The notes under the pieces are model-generated. The model ran no database searches, was not told the DNA's origin, and worked only from the letters and a program-made list of their open reading frames with translations. Shown one piece after another: positions 34,396 to 44,800 of a DNA stretch of 64,000 nt; position 1 is the first letter of the stretch, and every line of letters begins with the position of its first letter. A program made the position numbers and the translations under genes. The stretch is from assembly GCA_018398585.1 (NCBI GenBank), contig JAGTTD010000012.1, positions 21,585,036 through 21,649,035 on the forward strand, in the 5' to 3' direction. This stretch comes from Simmondsia chinensis. Its lineage: Eukaryota; Streptophyta; Magnoliopsida; Caryophyllales; Simmondsiaceae.

Positions 34396-35717
34396 ACCCG
34401 TTGATCGTTCCAAACCATACTGGATTAAAAGGGATCGGCCAAAACTCGTAGATTCTGTGAATACTCGAGCAATAACCTAAAGAGGTAAAAGGATAGGCTC
34501 GATTTCTCAACCTGAGAAAAGGAGAAACAAGGCCTCGATATCTCACATTCCGAGAAAAGGAGATTCACAAAACAATTCTAATTTCTTGAAAATAATCTCT
34601 CCGTCTAAACCTAGCCTAACCTCCCTTTTATAGAGGAGAAACCATTGAATTCTAAATTTTAAATTTAAAATCAATTTAGATATAAAATCAATTCAAATTT
34701 AAATTTAAAATCAAATCACATAAAAATAGAAAAAAATTAAAATTAAATGGAAGAAATCAGCTAAAAACGGAAAGAAATTAAAGTAAATCGGAATTTGAAT
34801 TCAAATTCCTCGTTATCCCACCTTGACCCGCTTGACCCGTCAAAGGCTTTTTAGCGACTACATCTTTCTCTCCAGCTTAGAGAGAATTTGTCTTCGAATT
34901 CTCCAAGGGATCTCCCGGGTTGATCTCTACAGTCACGAACATCTCTGACGGCGGCATACCTCGGTAGCCCACAGGCCATCTCAGAAAATGTTCTGAGCTT
35001 TGATACCAACTGATGCTGTGCGTGAATGGACAAATAGGGGTACGGGAAGGTTCAACGGCCTCCCCTTTATATTTTATTAAAAAAATAAAAAAATTACAAA
35101 CGGGATAGAAAACTCGCTCACTCACGACCAGAGGAGTCAAGAAATCTCCACAATAACGATTCTAAATTATCAAAATCCTCTAACCCGTTGATCGGACCAA
35201 ATGATGCCGGATTAAAAGGGATCAGCTAAAACTCTTTGATTCTAGGAATGCCCGTGCAACAACCTAAAGAGGTAAACGGATAGGCTCGGCTTCTCAACCC
35301 GAGAAAACGAGAAACAAGGGCTCGATTCCTCACATCCCGAGAAAAGGAGATTCACAACACAATTCTAATTTCTGGAAAATAATCTCACACTTTAAACCTA
35401 GCCTAACCTCCCTTTTATAGAGGAGAAACCTATGAATTTTAAATTTTAAATTTAAAAACAAATCAGATATAAAATCAATTCAAATTTAAATTTAAAATCA
35501 ATTCAAATTTAAATTTAAAATCAAATGAAATTTAAAATCGAATCAAATAAAATTTTAAAGTCAAATCAAATAAAAATAGAAAGAAATTTATAATTAAATT
35601 GGAAGAAATCATTTAAAAACAGAAAGAAATTAAAGTAGATCTTAATTTCAATTCAAATTCCCGGTTATCCTGCCTTGACCCGTTTGACCCGCCAAAGGCT
35701 ATTTAGCGGCTGCATTA

Positions 35718-35862
35718 TTCTCTCCGGCTTGGAGAGAATTCGCCCTCGAATTTTCCAAGGGATCTCCCGGATTGATCTCTACGGTCACGAACATCTCTGA
35801 CCGCGGCGTACCACGGTAGCCCACGGGCCATCTCAGAAAGCGTTTTAAGCTCTGATACCAAC
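35718..35862 (-). promoter_or_regulatory. Typical 145-bp internal spacer: primer binding site plus polypurine hairpin
   Basis: On the minus strand the primer binding site GTTGGTATCAGAGC-type sequence follows one LTR end, and GGAGAGAA precedes the next LTR. The purine tract is the 3' arm of a hairpin (35717-35739): ATTCTCTCC, five loop bases, GGAGAGAAT. The hairpin is perfect in spacers 1, 3, 4 and 5 and mutated in 2 and 6. Confidence 0.7.
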
Positions 35863-38800
35863 TGATGCTGTGCGTGAATGGACAAATAGGGGTACGGGAA
35901 GGTTCAACGGCCTTTCCTTTATATTTTATTACGAAACAAAATTACAAACGGGGTAGAAAACTCACTCACTCATGACCCGAGGAGTCAAGAAATCTCCACA
36001 ACAACGATTCTAAATTATCAAAGGCCTCTAACCCGTTGATCGTACCAAACGATGACAGATTAAAAGGGATCGGCTAGAACTCTTTGATTCTGTGAATACC
36101 CGAGCAATAACCTAAGGACGTAAAAGGATTGGCTCGATTTCTTAACCCGAGAAAAGGAGAAACAAGGGCTCGATTTCTCACATCCCGAAAAAAAGAGAAA
36201 CTAGGGCTCAATTTCTCACATCCTGAGAAAAGGAGATTCACAAAACAATTCTAATTTCTAGAAAATAATCTCTCCCTCTAAACCTAGCCTAACCTCCCTT
36301 TTATAAAGGAGAAACCTTTGAATTTTAAATTTTAAATTTTAAATCAAATCAGAGATAAAATCAATTCAAATTTGAATTTAAAATCAAATGAAATTTAAAA
36401 TCGAATCAAATAAAATATTAAAATCATATCAAATAAAAATAGAAAGCAATTTATAATTAAATTGGAAGAAATTAGTTAAAAATGGAAAGAAATTAAAGTA
36501 AATCGGAATTTGAATTCAAATTCCCGGTTATCCGGCCTTGAGCCATTTGATCCGCCAAAGACTGTTCAGCGGCTGCATCATTCTCTCCAACTTGGAGAGA
36601 ATTCACCCTCGAATTCTCCACGGGATCTCCCGGGTTGATCTCTACGGTCACGAACATCTCTGACGGCGGTGTACCTCGGTAGCCCACTAGCCATCTCAGA
36701 AAACATTCTGAGCTCTGGTACCAACTGATGCTGCGCGTGAATTGACAAATAGGGGTACGGGAAGGTTCAACGACCTTTCCTTTATATTTTATTAAGAAAA
36801 TAACAAAATTACAACCGGGGTAGAAAACTCACTCACTCACGACCCGAGGAGTCAAGAAATCTCCACAATAACGATTCTAAATTATCAAAAGCCTCTAACC
36901 CATTGATCCTACTAAACGATGCCGGATTAAAAGGGATCGGCTAAAACTCTTTGGTTCTATGAATACCCGAGCAATAACCTAACGTGGTAAAAGGATAGGC
37001 TTGGTTTCTCAACCCGAGAAATGGAGAAACAAGGGCTCGATTTCTCACATCCCGAGAAAACAAGAAACAAGGGCTCGATTTCTCACATCCCGAGAAAAGG
37101 AGATTCACAAAACAATTCTAATTTTTGGAAAATAATCTCTCCGTAAAAACCTAGCCTAACCTCCCTTTTATAGAAGAGAAACCATTGAATTTTAAATTTT
37201 AAATTTAAAATCAAATCAGATATAAAATAAATTCAAATTTAAATTTAAAATCAATTCAAATTTAAATTTAATGTCAAATCAAATTTAAAATCGAATCAAA
37301 TAAAATTTTAAAATCAAATAAAACAAAATGGAAAGAAATTTATAATTAAATTGGAAGCAATCAGTTAAAAACGGAAAGAAACTAAAGTAAATCGGAATTT
37401 GAATTCAAATTCCCTGTTATCCCACCTTGACCCGTTTGACCCGCCAAATGCTATTTAGTGGCTGCATCATTCTCTCCGGCTTGGAGAGAATTTGCCCTTG
37501 AATTCTCCATGGGATCTCCCGGGTTGATCTCGACGGTCACGAACATCTCTAACTGCGGCGTACCTCGATAGCCCACGGGCCATCTCAAAAAACGCTATGA
37601 GCTCTGATACCAACTGATACTGCGCGTGAATGGACAAATAGGGGTATGGAAAGGTTCAATGGCCTTCCCTTTATATTTTTTTTAAGAAAATAACAAAATT
37701 ACAAACGGGTAGAAAACTCGCTCATTCACTACCCGAGGAGTCAGGAAATCTCCACAATAATGATTCTAAATTATCAAAAGCCTCTAACACATTGATCGTA
37801 TCAAACGATACCGGATTAAAAGGGATTGGCTAAAACTTTTTGATTCTGTGAATACCTGAGCAATAACCTAAAGAGGTAAAAGGATAGGCTTGGTTTCTCA
37901 ACCCGAGAAAAGGAGAAACAAGGGCTCAGTTTCTCACATCCCGAGACAACGAGAAACAAGGGCTCCATTTTTCACATCCCGAGAAAAAGAGATTCACAAA
38001 ACAATTCTAATTTCTTTAAAATAATCTCTCCCTCTAAACCTAGCCTAACCTCCCTTTTATAGAGGAGAAACCTTTGAATTTTAAATTTTAAATTTAAAAT
38101 CAAATTAGATATAAAATTAATTCAAATTTAAATTTAAAATCAAATCAGATTTAAAATCGAATTAAATAAAATTTTAAAATCAAATCAAATAAAAATAGAA
38201 AGAAATTTATAATTAAATCGGAAGAAATCAGTTAAAAACGGAAAGAAACTAAAGTAAATTGGAATTTGAATTCAAATTCCTGGTTATCCCGCCTTGACCC
38301 GTTTGACCCGCTGAAGGCTGTTTAGCGGCTGCATCATGCTTTCCGGTTTGGAGAGAATTCGCCCTCGAATTTTCCTAGGGATCTCCCGGGTTGATCTCTA
38401 CGGTCAAGAACATCTCTAACGGCGGCGTATCTCGGTAGAACACAGGCCATCTCAGAAAACGTTCTGAGCTCTGATACTAACTGATACTGCACGTGAATGG
38501 ACAAATAGGGGTACGAAAAAGTTCAACGGCCTTCCCTTTGTATTTTATTAAGAAAATAACAAAATTACAAAGACGGGTAAAAAACTCACTCACTCACAAC
38601 CCGAGGAGTCAAAAAATCTCCACAATAACGATTCTAAGTTACCAAAAGCCTCTAACTCATTGATCGTACCAAACGATGCCGGATTAAAAGGGATCGGCCG
38701 AAACTCGTTGATTCTGTGAATACCTGAGCAATAACCTCAAGAGGTAAAAGGATAGGCTCGATTTCTCAACCCGAGAAAAGGAGAAACAAGGGCTCGATTT

Positions 38801-39227
38801 CTCACATCTCGAGAAAACGAGAAACAAGAGCTTGATTTCTCACATCCCGAGAAAAGGAGATTTACAAAACAATTCTAATTTATGGAAAATAATCTCTCCC
38901 TCTAAACCTGGCCTAACCTCCTTTTTATAGAGGAGAAACCTTTGAATTTTAGATTTTAAATTTAAAATCAAATCAGATATAAAATCAATTCAAATTTAAA
39001 TATAAAATCAATTCAAATTAAAATTTAAAAACAAATTAGATTTAAAATCAAATCAAATAAAATTTTAAAATCAAATCGAATAAAAATAGAAAGAAATTTA
39101 AAATTAAATCGGAAGAAATCTGTTAAAAACGGAAAGAAACTAAAGTAAATCAGAATTTGAATTCCAATTCCCGATTATCCCGCCTTGACCCATTTGGCCC
39201 GCCAAAGGCTATTCAACGGCTGCAACA

Positions 39228-39334
39228 TATTATAACAATATTATCATTATAATAATATTAATAATATTACTATTATAATAATACTAACAATATTATTATT
39301 ATTGTTGTTTTTGTTGTTATTGTTGTTGTTGTTG

Positions 39335-39405
<71 letters not shown>

Positions 39406-39559
39406 GTTATTGTTACTAATACTATAATACTAGTAATTATTATTATTATTATTTTTGTATTGTTATTGTAATATTAATAGTATTATTGTTGTTGTTGTTA
39501 TTATTATTATTATGGTATTATTATTACTATTATTATTATTACTATTATTATTATTATTT

Positions 39560-39594
<35 letters not shown>

Positions 39595-39620
39595 TTTATT
39601 AGTAATATAAACTATTTTGT
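39228..39620. repeat. Diverged ATT/GTT microsatellite core
   Basis: Interrupted TTA, TTG and TAA trinucleotide tracts, the right half of the MITE core. Asparagine/isoleucine-rich frames across it are compositional. Confidence 0.85.
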
Positions 39621-39784
39621 TATACCCACTCTCACGGGTACCTACCAAACATGAGAATGACTATTTCAATCTTGTCCCATCTCAATTCCACCATATACCA
39701 AACGATGAAGTGTGAATGATTGGTCCATTGCAGCTCCCAAAAGGTCATTCTCATTCCCTTATTCCCACGTAACAAACAACCCCT

Positions 39785-40506
39785 AATTGATGACCTGCTT
39801 GATAAATTTCTTGGATTTGAGCTCTATTCTAAAACAAATTTGAAGTATGGCTATCATTAAGTAAGAATGAAAGAAGAAGAAATACACAGGACTGCATTTA
39901 GAATATATAATGGACATTTTGAGTTGTGTGATGCCTTTTGTCTTAACAAATACACTAGCTACATTTCAAACTCTCATGAATGATGTCTTCAAACTAAATT
40001 TGAGAAAATTTTGTCGGTTTTCTTTGTTGATGTGCGTGTTTACAATCCTTCTTGTTATCTGCATATGCAACACCTGTGCTTTTAGTTTTGGAGATCCCTA
40101 GATTGAATCAACTATTTGCTAAACTTTGTACTTGCATTTTTGGAACTCAAAATTATGGAGAATCTATGTCATATTATCTCCAAACACAAAGTAGCAACAA
40201 ACCCTACAAAAGTTGAAGCCATAATTAATTGACCAACACATAAAACACTTAAATCCTTAAAAGGTTGCTTAGGCCTAAGCGGTTATTATTGCGAATTTGT
40301 ATCTGGTTTTGAAATAGTAGAAAGGCCTCAAACCAATATTTTGAAATAATGCTTTTATTTGGAGTGGGAGGCCACACAAAGCCTTCGAAACATTCAAACT
40401 TGCTATGTTCCAAGCACGAATCTTGCACACTTAATTGATTTTAGTATTGAGTTAGATGTAAGTCATGAAGGCTTATGGGCGTTTCAATGCAAGAACAACT
40501 AAAGGC
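39785..40506 (+). pseudogene. Ty3/gypsy reverse transcriptase-RNase H relic
   Basis: A heavily decayed plus-strand RT can be followed: LIDDLLDKFLGFELYSKT, RMKEEEIHRTAF, GHFELCDAF, then the catalytic site region FFVDV near 40020. After it come the connection (KVEA.I..PT..KTLKSLKG.LGLSGYY at 40210-40300) and an RNase H start (ELDVSHEGLW at 40450). Nearly every segment needs a frame change. It is the host of the second 5S-type SINE. Confidence 0.75.
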
Positions 40507-40850
40507 CTTCCTTAGCCAATCTTATAACCCTAAGCAGATAACATAAATTTTGATTATGATAGTATTTAGAAAACATTCAACATAAGAGGGTACCAACACT
40601 TAAGCACCGGATCCCATTAGAACTTCAAAGTTAAGTGTGCTTTGGTGAGAGTAGTACCAAGATGGGAGACCATTAGAACTTCCTTAGCCAATCTTTTAAC
40701 CCTAGGCAGATAACATAAATTTGATTATGATAGTATTTAGAAAACATTCAACTTAAGAGGGTACCAACACGTAAGCACCGGATCCCATTAGAACTTCAAA
40801 GTTAAGCGTGCTTTGGTAAGAGTAGTACCAAGATGGGAGACCTCTTGGGA
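40507..40850. repeat. 172-bp tandem duplication
   Basis: 40507-40678 and 40679-40850 are near-identical. Each holds gypsy-relic flank, the SINE target duplication AGAAAACATTCAA and the first part of the 5S-derived head. It arose after the SINE inserted. Confidence 0.8.
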
Positions 40851-40991
40851 AGTTCTCGTGTTGCACCCCTCAGGTTGGGGATTCTTGGAAATAGCCACCC
40901 TGAAGGGGAAGGCTACATACATCCCTACTCTGCTTAGGCGGGAGCCCTTAGGGCATTGGGAATGTTGCTTTTTTTTAAAGAAAACATTCAA
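40739..40991 (+). mobile_element. 5S rRNA-derived SINE with RTE LINE tail, copy 2
   Basis: SINE body 40752-40978 between AGAAAACATTCAA (40739-40751) and the same 13 bp at 40979-40991. The 5S-like head (40759-40870, 112 nt) lacks about 8 nt near its 5' end but ends TTGCACCCCT like mature 5S rRNA. The tail (40871-40966) matches the RTE 3' end: CAGGTTGGGGATTCTTGG, then GGCGGGAGCCCTTAGGGCAT. It ends in a short TTG plus T-run. A partial extra head lies at 40581-40672 through tandem duplication. Confidence 0.85.
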
Positions 40992-41326
40992 AAAGAATGT
41001 TTTATGAACATTAAACTTCATATTTTTGAAAATATTTTATTTTTTAAGTTATACATTAATCTTATTAAAAGTACAAATTAGTTAGCAATTACAAATATGT
41101 TGAATTGAGTTTGAAGCGAAGTCAAAAAAAAAAATAAACAAATAAATAAAAAAATAACTTGAACGTAATATACGTTGTGCTAGTCAACCTAGGTATGAAG
41201 TAGCTAGAAGCCATAAATGGCAAACATCGTGATGATAGTAAGACCTTAAGAGGATGCTATATTCATGGCTTCAATATAGTTTTATCGTATACATACAAGT
41301 ATCAATCTATGTACATATTATGTTCA
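40992..41326. other. 3' flank of the glycosyltransferase gene
   Basis: AT-rich, no gene; an A-rich tract at 41127-41157. It would include the 3' UTR of the minus-strand gene. Confidence 0.4.
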
Positions 41327-41809
41327 TCAACATTTCTTAGGACGACTCCATTGAAAATGTTGTGAAGCTCTTTCACTTGGTGATGAATTCATGTACCTTT
41401 GCCAATCCTCTAACACTAGCTTTAAGTCATGGATTTTCTTGTCCATCCCTAAACAACAATTGGCATGCATAGTGCACACTTGGCTAAAATCTTTACTCCT
41501 TTGGCAAAATCCGCTAAAACGATCTGTATCCAAAAATCTCATTCTAAATCCTATACGCTTCGTGAAAGGGTAATATTTGATTTTATCAAGAACGGCTTGT
41601 TCATGCAAACGGGGGTACTTCTTTCTCGATGAGACCCACAGCTTGTAAAACTGAATGGTGCGGTTATTAGATCGAGCAAAGCTAAATCCATTGTTGGCTG
41701 GGTTTTTCATGTCAAATGAGTTCCCGTTGAAGCGATCACATGCGATTTGAAAGTCTGCGTCCTGATAGAAATGGGGAAACGGATTTCGAAACCACATAAT
41801 ATCTGTATC
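41327..41809 (-). CDS. Glycosyltransferase gene, exon 3
   Basis: 160 codons plus TGA, after the acceptor TTTTCTTGTAG. It opens with the DxD motif and holds most of the catalytic domain; it ends PKKC. Confidence 0.9.
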   Translation of the reverse strand, partial: DTDIMWFRNPFPHFYQDADFQIACDRFNGNSFDMKNPANNGFSFARSNNRTIQFYKLWVSSRKKYPRLHEQAVLDKIKYYPFTKRIGFRMRFLDTDRFSGFCQRSKDFSQVCTMHANCCLGMDKKIHDLKLVLEDWQRYMNSSPSERASQHFQWSRPKKC

Positions 41810-44800
41810 CTACAAGAAAAAAAATACAAAAGGAAAAATAACAGTTCAATATGATCTAAATAAAAAAGATTTGCCAAACTTTTTAAATATAGCATAAACA
41901 GGAAAAACAAAAGAAGAACTTCTTATACACTACATGAGGTCACCTCAAAAAATTAGCAAATTTGTAACTGATGGTTAATTTCATTATATATATTACGGTG
42001 CTACTTTTCAATAATATGCCTTAAAAATTAACATTATTTTTTTCTTTTTAACGGAGGTAAAGACTGAGCTACATGCCCTTAGGGACACCTTTTCACGAGT
42101 GAAAATTCCAGGGTATCAGCTCTTACAATGGAAATGAGAGTACTGGAGGGAGCGTGGTCCCGAGTAGAAATACTGGTACTCTCATAACCCGCGTTAGCTA
42201 GCCAACCTTCCGATCTATTAGCTTCCCTAAAACATGAGAGAAAGAGATATGCTATAGAGATGCATTAACTGAGCTAATGTCCTTAATAATAGGCATGATA
42301 TCCACAGGGGTTGAATACGATCTGTCAAGGACCTTGATCACAGTCTCATTATCACCTTCAAGAATGATTCTTCGGGCACCTCTCTTAACAACTTCAAAAA
42401 GGCTATTTCTCACAAGATTGCTTCAGCCACAATTACCTGTGCTTGACCAAGCCTACGGAAAGGATGTCTCCCTCCTCATTTCGGGCTATAAACCCTGCAG
42501 CTACTAAGTTCCCACGCCTAGAGCCATCAAAGTTGATTTTGATGTAACCCTGTTTAGGAGGAGACCACACAATTCAGCTGAGACCATGCCTACTACGCAC
42601 ACAACTAAGGGCTTCACATTTATCCACATCCTCTAACCTATTGCAATGCGTCCACTCATATGCCATTTGCTTCACAAGAATAACTGGTCTTGCAAGGCCA
42701 CTTTAACACCCTTAAAAATAGCAGAATTTATGTCCCTTTAGATGTGCCAGCATAGAGCAATAAATTTCGAGATATTTCTTCTCTTATGGTTCCATCTTAA
42801 CTCATTAGCTAGGGAGGGTCCTCTAGGGGGTAGAGGGCCATCGTCAGAGACAGCGGGCTGTGTTCCAAATGTCAATCGCTCGCAAGGCCGAGAATAAGAT
42901 GTGAGAGACATTTTTATTAACTGACCCACACCAGATACTAGGCCTTTGAAGCTCAGGGATTCATTTACAGATATTAGCTCCCATGGCAAGGAAGTTATTT
43001 AGAGCTTGCCAGAGAACGATTTAACCTTCGGAGGGACATCCAGTCCCCAAATCCTCTTGAATTCCAAGGCGTTCCTCTCATTCTAGTCAAGATTGTGGGC
43101 GAGCCACGTAGCAGATTAACACTAAAATCTCTAGTGCTCACGAACCCCCAACAGATGGTGTTCTTCAGTATGTTATTGGTATTGGGACACCAAGGACTTT
43201 GTTGATCCAATTCGAAGGAATTGTCTTTTGAAGTTTGCCCAAATCCCATTCTCCATTGACAATAAAGTTTGCCACCTTCAAGGAAGAGTCAATATTCAGT
43301 CTTTCACCCCCTAGGGACACAATAAGAGTTTGATTGGCCACCCACCAATCTAACCAGAAATTAACACGCTTTCCATTCCCAATTTTCCATTTTATTTCTT
43401 TCGCTAGAAGCGCCCTAGCTGCCAATATTCCTTTCCAGGCTGAAGAGACATGGGGCATACCTCTACAACTCATAAATCCTTCTTTAGTTAGATACTTCCC
43501 TACAGAAACCCTAACCCACAAATTTTGTTCCTCCCTAAGGGTTTTCCAGCCCAATTTACAAAGAAAAGTCATATTAATAGTTTCAAATTTATTGAGGCCA
43601 AAACCTTCAGCCCCTTTGGGTCTACAAATTTTGTTTAGGCCAAATTCATACCATATATATCCTTAGATTACCAAGAAAAACTGCCTGCAGAGACTATTAC
43701 CTCTCTTACAAGTTTTAACTGGAGGTTTAAAGCATTGCATGGCATAACTAGGCATCAATCCAATGGCTGGTTCGATCAGGGTCACTCTTCCTGCCTTACA
43801 CAGGCTTCTAGCTGTTCAACTAACAATCCTTCCTGCCATTTTATTAGCGATTCCATTTTCACCCCTGACAAAAACCCACCTGGGCCAAAGGCACATCCTA
43901 GGTGTTTCCCCATATTTTGCGAATCGGAATGCCCAGCTGTTCACTTATTCTGTGTCGAAAATATTTTTTCGTATCTACAACAAAAAAAAAAAAAAAAAAA
44001 ACAACAGAAGATTTTTCCTTATTGACTGACTGTCCAGAGTCCTAGCTGTACTTATGAACAATAATCTAAAGCCTCCCTGTAGCTTCCATTCTGGCATTGC
44101 AAAACAAGATATTGGCATCTACAAAAAAGAGACAAGGGACATTGGGAGCATTCCTTGCCAAATTGATCCTTATACCAGCCTTCATATCCTGACTGAGATT
44201 CTGGAGGTTGATGGCTAGCGCTTCGAGATAGATTATAAACAAATAAGGGAAAGGGGATCCCCTTGTCAAAGCCCTCTGGTAGGCGTGACCCATCCCATCG
44301 AGGAATCATCTACCAAAACAAAGAATGACGTTGTAGTAACGTGTTCCATGATACCATTTGGGGTGAAATCCAAACCTCTTTAAGACTCTCAAGGAAGTTT
44401 TATTCAACTCTATTATAGGCCATTTCCATATCCAGCTTAACCGCAGCCAACCCAATTTCCCCCCCTTCTTTTTATTTTTTCTAATCCATGATAATCTCAT
44501 GAGCCACCAAGATGTTATCCTGAACGGCCCAACCCTAAACAAAAGCTCCCTGCAATAATCTTGTACAAAACATTACACAAGCTAATAGGCCTAAAATGAT
44601 TAACAACTTGTGGTCCATCCAATTAAGAATTAGAGTGATTAACGTATGGTTGATCTCCCTAAGGATGCGCCCACCTTTCAAGGACATTCTAATGTCATTG
44701 CTTATATCCCTCCCAATAATGTCCTAGTAGTGCGGAAAAAAGAGAACAAAGAATCCATTCGGACCTGGAGCTTTATGGGGCGTTTATCTCAAATATAACT

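Larger units (their letters stand above)
30744..39227 (-). mobile_element. TRIM-like retrotransposon concatemer: seven LTRs, six 145-bp spacers
   Basis: LTRs: 30744-31433, 31579-34865 (with a nested element), 35011-35717, 35863-36580, 36726-37469, 37615-38336, 38482-39227, each about 690-745 bp. LTR ends are TGATGC/GCATCA. All six spacers are 145 bp and hold only a primer binding site (minus strand TTGGTATCAGAGCTC) and a purine tract GGAGAGAA. The flank TATTA (30739-30743 and 39228-39232) may be the 5-bp target duplication, though it lies in a microsatellite. There is no coding capacity. The LTRs hold an internal GAGAAACAAGGGCTCGATTT minisatellite and an ATTTAAA-rich segment. Confidence 0.85.
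30438..39784. mobile_element. GGGAATG-type MITE, copy 2, split by an LTR array
   Basis: The left part (30438-30743) holds GGGTGGGAGTAGG-like sequence and an (ATT)n core. The right part (39228-39784) holds the rest of the core and ends CATTCTCATTCCC then AACAAACAACCCCT, the inverted partner of the start of copy 1. The LTR array sits in the microsatellite core. Confidence 0.6.

Noticed and set aside
35011..39227. CRISPR-like or satellite array
   Set aside because: Units are 690-745 bp LTRs separated by spacers with primer binding site and polypurine tract, which identifies a retrotransposon concatemer in a plant genome.
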